Shown piece after piece: positions 21,126 to 30,306 of a stretch of 64,000 bases of DNA. The stretch comes from Nitzschia sp. DOCU1 (Eukaryota; Bacillariophyta; Bacillariophyceae; Bacillariales; Bacillariaceae), in NCBI GenBank assembly GCA_951394045.1, contig OX595987.1, positions 1,240,001-1,304,000 on the forward strand. Direction: 5' to 3'. A model generated the notes under the pieces. That model ran no database searches and was not told where the DNA came from. It was given only the letters and a program-made list of their open reading frames with translations. Position 1 is the first letter of the stretch; each line of letters opens with the position of its first letter. Both the position numbers and the translations under genes were made by a program.

Positions 21126-21967
21126 TTGAGCAATGCGCTTCATGCGTGCTTTTACTCTCTGGGAACATGGCTTGCAGCATTCTGCTAATGGCCCAAACTC
21201 GGATGGTATTACCCATTTCCTGAATTTATTAGTGGCAAGAACCGTCAACGGGCCCGCTGGGTTGCCTGCCTGCTCTCTGGGGGGCGCTGCGGTGAGGGGA
21301 GATCGAGGAGAGGCGTATGTCGATCAAATAGCAATGGCGCCACTGCTGCATCCAAGTTCAATCCAAGTGGCTACGGACTTGCTTTAGTCTTCTTCGTTGA
21401 AAGCATTCCACACGCAGAGTTCTCTTCGTCGCCTCGTGTCGTCCGAACATAGCAAGTGATCCCATGAGCAATCAAGATCTCTTGGAATCGTAGGACTCGC
21501 TCCGGAGATGGTTTTCGATACGTTGCCGCTGGCCCAAAGTCGGCCGAAATATCATTCCATGGAATAAGATTCACCACAAGCTTGATATTCGTGACCTTTT
21601 CCAACAGGGGGCGGCAAAACTGCGCTAGTTCCAGACCGGCTTCTTCCGAGTCATTGCTCAATTCCGCCATGGAGTATCGAGTGGTAGGAACCAGTTGCGT
21701 TCGAAGTTCATCATTGGCAGCATTTACACTCCAAGCCAAGACAGTCTCGGATTGCCCCCGTTCGTGAAAGGCATCGGGTGGGGATGTCACTGTAGAAATG
21801 GTGACTCGACGAGTAGACAGAGCAAACAACGCCGGATCGACAAGGTTGGCAGCCGCTCTCCTCGTAGGCCCGACATTGTCCGCAGGCTCTCCCAAGCCCA
21901 TGAACAAAATATTTTCAATAGGAAAGATCCCCTTGATTCGACAAACCTTGTTTGCCCCGTAAAGCTG
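21126..21967 (-). pseudogene. Truncated tandem duplicate of the rlmN-type gene
   Basis: Near-identical over about 840 bases to the neighbouring intact gene and its 3' flank (22300-22593). The homologous reading frame runs from QLYGANKVCRIKGIFPIENI to CGMLSTKKTKASP with stop at 21371. It lacks the N-terminal half with the radical-SAM cysteines and has a clean in-frame loss of about 28 codons between SMAEL and NDSEEA, where the intact gene has a segment beginning RAGLIQTLQG. Sequence upstream of 21967 in the frame is unrelated. Without the 4Fe-4S motif it cannot be a working methylase. Similar text continuing about 245 bases past the stop shows that the duplication was of DNA, not of mRNA. Confidence 0.85.
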
Positions 21968-22592
21968 GATAATAATCTCAACACAAATCATTTCCCCATT
22001 CTTCCACCTTGCGTTGCCGTGCAAGTCGGCGATAGTTTTGTTCCAAACAATACTCTCGGTTCTCGGCAGGTCCCTCGCAGTATTGTTCAATTTTCATGGG
22101 AAGAAACTGAGGCAATGCATTCATAAAGGAAGAGAGCGACCTGGCAAAGGTGGTACGATCCTCAGCATTGCAACTGTGGCAATATTCTGTCAGACAAACA
22201 TCAAATTCCACAAAAGACTGGACGGCCCCAACTTGGCTACTGGCAAGAGCCTCTTGGAGATAGTCGGAGTCGGCTGTATCGGGTGCTTGTACTGACAGAG
22301 CCTGGCAAGTGTGCGTTTACTCTCTCGGGATATGTTTGTACCATTTTGCTGCTGCCCCAAACTCGGATGGCGCTATCCATTTACTTTCGGCAAGCAAAAC
22401 GGCGCGAGACGCCAACGTGCCCGCTGGGTTGACAGAGTGGGTGGCGCAGAAAATACCTCGTAATTACTTGCCCAGTGAGATACCCGGCAGAACCATTCGA
22501 GGCAATACGGCGAAAAAAGAGATGTATACATCGATGTAACAGCAATCGCTTGTTGCTGTAGCCACTTCTGTGTCCAAGTTCAATCCAATTGG
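21968..22592. other. Junction region between duplicate and parent
   Basis: 22300-22592 is the 3' flank of the intact rlmN-type gene, matching 21126-21370. 21968-22300 is unique spacer; overlapping ORFs on the minus strand look accidental. Confidence 0.5.
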
Positions 22593-23936
22593 CTACAGAC
22601 TTGCTTTTGTCTTCTTCGTTGACAGCATTCCACACGCAGCGTTCTCTTCGTCGCCTCGTGTTGTCCGAACATAGCAATTAATCCCATGAGCAATCAAGAT
22701 CTCTTGGAATCGTAGTACTCTCTCGGTAGATGGTTTTCGATACGTTGCTGCTGGCCCAAAGTCGGCTGAAATATCATTCCATGGAATAAGATTCACCACA
22801 AGCTTGATATTCGTGACCTCTTCCAAGAGGGGTCGACAAAACTGCGCTAGTTCCAAAGCGGCTTCTTCCGAGTCATTGATTTGATCCAACAAAGTAATCT
22901 CCAACATGGTGTTCCGTAATTTCTTTCGTCTGCCTTGAAGCGTTTGTATGAGGCCGGCTCTCAATTCCGCCATGGAGTATCGAGTGGTAGGGACCAGCTG
23001 CTTTCGAAGTTCATCATTTGCAGCATGTACACTCCATGCCAGGACAGTCTCGGATTGCCCCAGTTCGTAAAAGGCATCGGGTGTAGGCGCCACTGTAGAA
23101 ATGGTGACTCGACAGGGAGACAGAGCAAACAACGCCGGATCGACAAGGTTGGTAGCCGCTCGCGTCACAGGACCGACATTGTCCGCAGGCTCTCCCAAGC
23201 CCATAAACACAATATTTTCAATAGGGAAAATCCTTTTGATTCGACAAACCTTGTTTGCCCAGTAAAGCTGACTAAGGATCTCATCGGAAGTCAAAGAACG
23301 CAGTTTCCCCATCCTCCCAGTAGCACAAAATGTACAAGCTTGCCGACAACCCACTTGAGACGATATACAGAGGGTCGACTTTCCACGATCATCCCATGGA
23401 ATAATCACAGTTTCGACTTGTAGTCCATCATCGACAAGATCCAACAATAGTTTTGTAGTTCCGTCGACGCACTCGGTGACTTTTGACAAGCGTGAAACAT
23501 TTTCTTCCATGGAACCAAATTGTTCGGATAGTAATGCTAGAGTCTTTTGTCCCAGTCCATTGGCATTACGCACGGGCATTTCCTTTTGAATTTCTGCATG
23601 CGTCCATCCAGGTTCTTGCAAGATTCCCGTGTGCTCTCGCTCTTTTTCGTCTTGGCCAAAATACCAAATCGGATCCACGCCCAGTCGAAAGCAATCGACA
23701 CAAGCTTGAGCTCTGCCCTTTCCACCCAGAATTTGGGATAATTCTTCCAAATTGTAGGAAATGGCACTACGAAAGAGATGTTCCGACAGGACGTCGTCCT
23801 GCCTGGTGGCGGCTGCTGGGGTTCGCCATGACCGTGCAGTGGTCGTTGTAGTGAAGGAACAAACGAGATCGACTTGCCACAAAGCGACAGCGACACAGAC
23901 AAGAATGGCGTTTCGTTTGGATCGTTCGAACATCAT
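22593..23936 (-). CDS. Radical SAM rRNA adenine-C2 methyltransferase, RlmN/Cfr family, plastid-type leader
   Basis: Single exon, 447 residues. RlmN methylates C2 of an adenosine in 23S rRNA (and in tRNA) by a methyl-Cys mechanism. Visible: N-terminal helical domain from about residue 60; QVGCRQACTFCATGRMG with the CxxxCxxC iron-sulfur cysteines at 197, 201 and 204; VFMGLGEPADN (SAM-binding GEP); WSVHAANDELRKQLVP; and the near-C-terminal CGMLSTKK, whose Cys corresponds to the catalytic methyl-carrying Cys. The leader MMFERSK...VDLVCS|FTTTT has a signal peptide followed by Phe, so action on plastid rRNA is likely. A truncated copy lies downstream. Confidence 0.92.
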   Translation of the reverse strand: MMFERSKRNAILVCVAVALWQVDLVCSFTTTTTARSWRTPAAATRQDDVLSEHLFRSAISYNLEELSQILGGKGRAQACVDCFRLGVDPIWYFGQDEKEREHTGILQEPGWTHAEIQKEMPVRNANGLGQKTLALLSEQFGSMEENVSRLSKVTECVDGTTKLLLDLVDDGLQVETVIIPWDDRGKSTLCISSQVGCRQACTFCATGRMGKLRSLTSDEILSQLYWANKVCRIKRIFPIENIVFMGLGEPADNVGPVTRAATNLVDPALFALSPCRVTISTVAPTPDAFYELGQSETVLAWSVHAANDELRKQLVPTTRYSMAELRAGLIQTLQGRRKKLRNTMLEITLLDQINDSEEAALELAQFCRPLLEEVTNIKLVVNLIPWNDISADFGPAATYRKPSTERVLRFQEILIAHGINCYVRTTRGDEENAACGMLSTKKTKASL

Positions 23937-24383
23937 CTAAACGGTCTGGGTTGTGTCTGTTACGCACGCATCGGCCCTCTTCTGAAAGACTGTTGGGAGG
24001 AGGTTGTGCTTCATCGTCGACGAGGGAGAGCGTTGAGGCGGCAGCAAAAAAGTGATGGGTGGTGGGATGTTTCGCCGGTTGCGGTTGACAGACGGACGCC
24101 TGGGGAGCACGATGACGGGCATTTAAAACAGCGTAGAGTACGCACTATCCAGTTAGCAACTAGTCATGAACTAGCTCCTGCTAGAGAATACCACTAGCTT
24201 GTTCGCAATTCACTTCACTAACGGCGACATCTTGGCGTCCAAAACGAATAGGACGGGCGATCATGGATGGGTCGTTGGTCTACAAGCCTCCGTTGAGAAC
24301 TTACAAACGACTTAGCACCAATACGTGTATGATTCAAAGTGACTTTTAAACTGCAAAGAAGTTGCCAGCTTGTCTAAAGCCAA
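23937..24383. other. Intergenic spacer with one dispersed-repeat copy
   Basis: Promoter side of the rlmN-type gene and 3' side of the IspE gene. At about 24121-24180 it holds AAAACAGCGTAGAGTACGCA, CTATCCAGTTAGCAACTAG, a copy of the dispersed element. No gene seen. Confidence 0.6.
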
Positions 24384-25523
24384 TTACTGTGGTCGCTGGA
24401 ACCATTCTCCCTCGCCTCGGTTGATGAATTCGGTAAAGAAAACTTGCAAGTCTTCCCTTGTACCGAAATCTCTCAGAAATTGATCACGGTCATCGGGCTC
24501 TCCAAGGCAAAATATACTTGTACCACTTCCCGACATCATCACATGCTTGAAACCTTCTACCTGTTTGAGTTCCGCCTTGAGCTCTCCCAATTCCGGGACA
24601 CATCGAAAGGCAGGAGGTTCCAAATCGTTGATGAAGTAGTCAGCTGAAACAGTTTCAACTCCGTCAGCGTTCAAGAAAGCCGGTAGTAAGACATCATCGG
24701 GGTCCAATTTACTGAGCTCGTCGTAATCCAAGGCTTTGAAGACCGAAGGTGTTGACAATCCGACATTTGGTTTGACAATGCATAACTTTGTACCAGCCTC
24801 CAAAAGTGGATCTGTTGGCGTCATGATCTCCCCTCGTCCGGTGCAATACGCTGTACCTCGACTCAAGAAAAATGTAATGTCACTTCCTAGCGCCCCCGAC
24901 CACTCAATCATCTTTTTTGTAATCACAGCGGGAATTCTGTTGGCGACGGAAAACGAATGCTATAATTCAACAGAGCCCAAAGTACCACTCACCTGCTCCA
25001 AGGATGCTGGCTTTCCCATCAACTCATTGGCTCCCCACATGGCCGTCGCCGCGTTGGCAGATCCACCACCCAATCCTGCTTGTGCCGGAACTTGCTTAAT
25101 TAGATTGGCTTTGAAATATTGTGTCACACCCGTCTTTTGTCGCATCAGTTCCAAAGCTCGAAGTACCAAATTGGACGAGTCCGTCGGAACTCCCTCCATG
25201 TTACAAGTGAACTCGTCTGCTGTATCGTCCAATGGAGTCAACTCTAGTGTATCACCAAATCCGACTGCTTGAAAGAGACTCGCCAAATCATGGTATCCAT
25301 CTTCTCGTTTCCGAATGATACGGAGGAACAGATTGATCTTGCATGGACTAAAGAGCACCATGGTGTCCGTGTCGATGGCAGATGATTTTGTTTCAGCATT
25401 GGCAACGGCGCTTGCAAGCGCGATGGAAGCGTCGGTGCGAGTGGAGAGGGGGACGGTAGGACCCACAAAGGCGTGGATACACGCCAGGAATGGTGACAGC
25501 GACAGGAGAACGGAAACTCGCAT
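24384..25523 (-). CDS. ispE: 4-diphosphocytidyl-2-C-methyl-D-erythritol kinase (IspE, CMK), plastid
   Basis: Two exons, 25523-24993 and 24911-24384; the intron of 81 nt is placed at an AAAAAG acceptor because this alone keeps frame and gives PASLEQ|MIEWSGALGSD. About 352 residues. IspE phosphorylates CDP-ME in the plastid MEP pathway to isoprenoids. GHMP-kinase motifs: FSPCKINLFLRIIRKREDGY near residue 57, the ATP loop PAQAGLGGGSANAATA (about 149-164), LGSDITFFLSRGTAYCTGRGE and the C-terminal HVMMSGSGTSIFCLG. The leader MRVSVLLSLSPFLACIHA|FVGPT has the A|F plastid junction. The gene is divergent from the GT90 gene. Confidence 0.92.
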
Positions 25524-26009
25524 GGTATCCTTTTTAAAGCAGCACGATCACGGCGGTGGCTGGATTCCTTCTTACGACAGAATAGGAAGACAAAGGGTGG
25601 TGTGTCGAGATTCCTCCAGCAAACAATGTGATTGCTGGAACCAAAATCACATCGCATCTCCATCTACACTGTTGTCGTCGGCATGAAGACTTGATGACAA
25701 GGAGCAAGTTGAAGTCGTCAGTATATCCGGGTGCTTTTTTGGAGCGTGAATGAATGTGAGTCCCCAATGCCTGTTTGATTTCTGGCGTGGCGCGCCGTTT
25801 TTGGCCAGCGCCGGCCAAAAAAGTTACATGTGCAAGGCAGGCCAGCGTACGTTGAGTTAAACCCACGGAAAATGGTGCTCTGCTTCCACTCTTTCGTGAG
25901 ATAGATAGAGGAGGTTTGAGTCTTGATAACCATCGTGTCATTCAAACGGAGGCCATCGCAAGGAGTTTGTCATTGTGGATTGACTACTATTTGTTTCACA
26001 AAAAGAGAG
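25524..26009. promoter_or_regulatory. Divergent promoter region, ispE and GT90 gene
   Basis: About 490 bases between two divergently transcribed starts. It includes a perfect palindromic-looking stretch GGCCAGCGCCGGCC at about 25803-25817 and GC-rich text near 25790. No TATA box recognised and no gene seen. Confidence 0.45.
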
Positions 26010-27482
26010 ATGCTGGCCATGCCGAATCGAAAGCTAGCTCTCGGTCTGCTGGCCTTGTTCCAGCTACTTCCCAAGAAGTATGGGGGTGTTTGTTGCGGGG
26101 AGGAAACGGAGCAAGACATTTCGCTTCGACAAAATCGATTTCCGTCCGTCGAAGAGCGTGTGAAATTGTACATGTCCAACTGGTACATTCCTCCCTGCCC
26201 GGGATATAAGGACGGGGTGATCCGATACGAATTCGTAACTAACGAAGGATCCGCATGGCCTTCAGTGAAAGTTTATGGGTACCCTCCCAGCCATCCCATG
26301 ATCAATGAAACAGTGGTGATGGACATCGAAAGTGTGGTGCTTCCAGACATGATCTTTTTCATGGAAGAAGAAATTATGGCGAACTGCGCCATTGGGGACT
26401 TTAATGAAACAAAAGAGACTGATGCACGAGCTTTGCAAGTGGCGTCTCGCATTAAATTCCGCGCTAACATGAGAATGTATTGCCATGATATCAAGAATTC
26501 ATTCTTGACCGCGTGGAATCACGTGCAATGGGAAGACGAAACGAAGGGCGCTCCTCCCGCCCTTATGCAATTTGGAGATAATAAAGATTCGCATACGTAT
26601 GGGGCGGTCAATGTGCCATTCTTCAAAAAGTTTCGTTCGGCGCACAAGACGCCGGAAGACCTACACAAAGTGACTGCGGACAAGGAATGTTATTCCACGC
26701 CACGAGAACTTATGATGTCGTATCACCATACGGACCGATTTCAACCCATCGTTTGGAAGCTAGCTACGCATCGGCACTATGACAAGTTGCAGCAGGTCTA
26801 CCAGAAAGATACCGCGTGGAACCAGAAGAGGGACGTGGCAATCTTTCGAGGACAGTTGACTGGCTCTCGTGATGGCTACGACAAAACACTGACCGATGAA
26901 GAGAATTGTTTGCGGCTGAAGCGATGTCGCTTGGTGTACAAGCACGCCAATTCTACTTTGATTGATGCCAGCTTGACGTCGACCCGTGGGCGCCTTCCTG
27001 ACGTACTGAATGGTGTCCCGCTTATGTCGAGAAAGATTGATCTCAGTTATATGATGAAGTGCAAGGGGATCATTATGATCGAAGGAAATGATGTCGCTTC
27101 TGGCCTCAAGTGGGCACTACTGTCTCAGTCGGTAGTACTCATGCCACGGCCAAAGCACACGTCTTGGGCCATGGAAGAACTGTTGCAACCTTGGGTGGTA
27201 AGTTGAAGTCAGCTAGCTATCCGATGATGATGTGTACTTCTCCACATTCCGCTCACCCTGTAGATTTTTCATCAGCACTACATCCCCTTGGACGACTTTG
27301 CCAGCGATGTTGAGGAAAAGATGCAATGGATCATTGACAATGATGACAAAGCACAGCAAATTGCGGAGAGAGCCACTTTGTGGATGGAAGACCTCGTATT
27401 TCACCCCGACGCCTTGGAAGACGATAGAATTATTCAGGAGGAACTCCTAAGACGGTATCGGGCCCACTTCGAGAGGATCTAG
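26010..27482 (+). CDS. Glycosyltransferase family 90 (CAP10 / POGLUT-like) protein
   Basis: Two exons, 26010-27197 and 27276-27482, intron of 78 nt; about 464 residues. The acceptor was taken at TTTTTCATCAG because it yields LQPWVHYIPLDDF, the usual GT90 wording. Family members transfer glucose or xylose to proteins or build capsular glycans, in the ER or Golgi. Start placed at ATG 26010, giving a signal peptide (RKLALGLLALFQLL); the frame is open back to 25923. CAP10 motifs: the N-terminal DMIFFMEEE region, KRDVAIFRGQLTGSRDGYD, CRLVYKHANS, LIDASLTSTRG, IIMIEGNDVASGLKWALLSQ and SVVLMPRPKHTSWAMEELL. The C-terminus ends in a helical ERATLWMED region. The acceptor substrate is unknown. Confidence 0.85.
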
Positions 27483-28278
27483 TGGATCTTGAATAGCATC
27501 TACTGGAATTCACCAGCTAACACTCGCCCTTTTGTTGTTTTTCACGACAATATATTGAGGGTCCAGTCACAAGCTTCGAAGGACGCAACACTGTGTCCTC
27601 TTTGCCAGAGTAATGTAATTTCTGTAGTACTACCATGTAATGTAGTTCCCCTTACCAGGTACCGTATTTTCCCACAATGCGACCGGCATTTGACACAAAA
27701 TAATAGTAGTCGGACACAGAATCGAAGATCTTTTTCCTTCTCGTAGCAGTTTGCTATTACCGTCCCTCACTCCCTGTATTGGATAGCCTGCCCTCGTGCA
27801 GTCGATCTCGGCATGGAAAAAGAATCACCCTTGGATGGAAAAAGGGTATAGTATACTAGTAGGTCTTCGACTCTAGTTGTTAGCACCCCCTCGTTCTCGG
27901 GGGTAGCTCGTTGATCGCGCGCGTGCACTTTCGACGTGCTTCCGTTTTTCTGCGATGATGCCATACACCAGGTCTGGCGCTTGGTGTGAGGAACAAAGAG
28001 AAACGTCACAATGGACATACGTTTGCTCCATTTTCGCACGAACCTGGTAGGCTGTCTACGCGCACGTGATGTAGACCGTAAAGACATCTTGGACATCGAA
28101 AGAGCGCGCCCGCATCGCCGATCTATTGGTACGTCAGTCAAAATCCACCTCTCTTTTCCCAACACGTTATCCATGGTCTTCACCAACCAACCGATCGCCT
28201 TTGATTCACATCACCAACGACATCACCAGGCCACGCATTATTTTGGATTCTCGTTCTTGTTGATTGCTCTAGTAGACA
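27483..28278. other. Intergenic spacer and promoter of the YLDAL gene
   Basis: About 800 bases without a supported gene. The plus-strand ORF starting 28011 overlaps the next gene in another frame and is not protein-like. Confidence 0.5.
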
Positions 28279-29058
28279 ATGAAGGTCGCTATCTCGACAG
28301 CTGTTTTGGCCAGTTTGGTCGCCCCCGCCTTCTCTTTGAGCTATTTGGAATCCTTGAACAAGGCAAACCCTGTCGCGTTCGCCCCCCGTGGAGGAACTGT
28401 TTCAAATGGTGCCTCGTACCTTGATGCCCTTGCTGCCCCAGGCTCGACCGCTCCCACTGGTGCTGGCATGACCTCCTACCTTGATGCCCTCCCCAAGAAC
28501 GCTGCCCCCAGCGTGGGAGGAGCTGGTTTGATGTCGTACACCGATGCTTTGGGCGGTGGTCGCCCTGCTTATTCGGCTCCTTCGGCTCCAGCTCCTGCTG
28601 CGCCAGCCGCGTCGGCTTTGTCCCCACCGGCCGTTGTCATTGCTTCTTCAAATGGAAGCTACCTTGATGCCCTTGCTGCCTCCAGTACGGCTGGAGCTCC
28701 CACCGGTGCCGGCATGGTCGGTTACCTTGATGCCCTTCCCAAGTCGTCCTCTACCAGCGGTGGAGCCGGTATCCAGACCTACAAAGATTCTCTTCCAGTC
28801 ACCAATACTGTCGTTGGATCTGGTGCGGGACTGAACACCTACACTGATAACCTCAGCGGAGGAAAGAGGAGCTCCGGCAAGTCCTACGCTCCATTCGGAG
28901 CTAGCCCCAAGTCCCCTTCATTTGTTGGATCCGTCAGCGGATCTGAAATTGGGTTCACTCTTGAGGCCTCTGACCTAAGCAGCCTCGTCCAACAACTTCG
29001 AGGATCAGGCGGAACCATCCGATTGTCTGGATCTATCGACAACATCTCTTTCGCCTAA
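28279..29058 (+). CDS. Secreted or plastid protein with YLDAL repeats
   Basis: Single exon, 259 residues. Signal peptide MKVAISTAVLASLVAPA|FSL; the A|F junction permits plastid import as well as secretion. The body is a set of about eight degenerate repeats of roughly 25 residues, each centred on [S/G/T]Y-x-D-[A/S/N]-L: SYLESL, SYLDALAAP, SYLDALPKN, SYTDALGGG, SYLDALAAS, GYLDALPKS, TYKDSLPV and TYTDNLSGG, usually preceded by GAG. Linkers are rich in Pro, Ala, Gly and Ser. A non-repetitive C-terminal domain follows (SEIGFTLEASDLSSLVQQLR to SGSIDNISFA). Codons favour C in third position more than in neighbours, which suggests strong expression (inference). Such regularly spaced short motifs in disordered linkers fit a multivalent binding protein, but no function is known to me. 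Confidence 0.7.
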   Translation: MKVAISTAVLASLVAPAFSLSYLESLNKANPVAFAPRGGTVSNGASYLDALAAPGSTAPTGAGMTSYLDALPKNAAPSVGGAGLMSYTDALGGGRPAYSAPSAPAPAAPAASALSPPAVVIASSNGSYLDALAASSTAGAPTGAGMVGYLDALPKSSSTSGGAGIQTYKDSLPVTNTVVGSGAGLNTYTDNLSGGKRSSGKSYAPFGASPKSPSFVGSVSGSEIGFTLEASDLSSLVQQLRGSGGTIRLSGSIDNISFA

Positions 29059-30306
29059 ACTGTTCCCTACTAGTCCTTCCTGAATGTTCATTCTAGGACC
29101 CCAGATCTTCTTCTCGCCTGTTGACAGTGGCTTTCGTCCATCGGACAACACGTGTGTCTTCTTGGACACTTGAACAAGAACTCATAGACAATCCATGTAA
29201 TCTCTAGCTACAAGTTCAATCGAGAGCATCTCCTTGTATCCTATAAGGTTCACGTGCAATGGTTGTGGAACTAACCCGTGATGGATGGTATCACTTGAAC
29301 GAGATAGGGACACAAGCTCCTAGAGAGCAGTTCCGAGAGATATCAGATGGGCCACAGGGACAATTTGCCTGATCACAAAAGCGATACACGGCATTTTGCG
29401 CTGTCGTGCATTATACGAGCGACTATTACTGGTAGCAGGAATGATGGCCACTTACTAGAGAGGTTACTCGTCTCATATCTTCAGTGTATGATACGAAGTG
29501 CCGAGTACCTACTGTAAAGAGTTCCAAAAAAGACTCCGCTACTCGTAGAGTTTTAGCGATGCGCAATAGTGCTAACCTATCAAAGTATTTTTGTGGACCA
29601 TCCTTCTACTGCTCGTACTACTATTAAAATTAACTAGTAGTGCTGGTTCCTGTTGCTACTAATATGTAGACTGAATTGTTCACTAGATTTTAAAGAATAG
29701 CCAAGCTTGCATATCAGTAGCTACAAGTAGCTTGGGCACAACTGCTTGTGGTAGTTACAACTACAGTAACTACCGTAGAAAGTGGGGCGAGAGACTTCCA
29801 TAGTATCGTAGGGCATCTCGGTCGTAGTATGAGTGGCGGACTGACTCACTCGAATGACCTCTAATACACCGATGAAGCCAAACAATTTCTCCGAAAATCA
29901 TGTGGATCACACATAAGCCTCCTCTCTGACGTGCGGACCACTGGGCAGATAGATTTTCCACGCAGTCGCGGTTTTTATGACGAAGCATGGATTCGTGGAG
30001 TTCCGTTTGGGCTGATGGAGGAGGACGGATGCAGATCTCATCAACAACGAGAGGACGAAAACAGACTACCACTTGTAAGAGGAATAGACGAGAAGCCCCT
30101 GTCACCACGACTACAAGTGTTAAACTAGCAACCATTTTTCTCCTCTCTGTCGAACGCACCGAGTTTGACAAGTCATTAACAACGCAAGGACAAGGGGAAA
30201 ATTGTGTTTTCGTGAAGGCCGTGACAGTGATATCAGCGGTTAATTCCCGAAAGAACTTCCGATTGTCACACCTTCCTGACTTGATAACTCTTGGGACACG
30301 TTGAGC
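29059..30306. other. Long intergenic spacer
   Basis: About 1.25 kb with no supported gene. A 216-codon minus-strand frame (29770-30420) overlaps the next gene's start and has no protein-like features. Tandem AGTAGC/TACTACT text is frequent at 29600-29770. Confidence 0.5.

Noticed and set aside
30301..30306. TTG start of the hybrid-kinase ORF
   Set aside because: ATG follows two codons later at 30307 and is the normal eukaryotic start.
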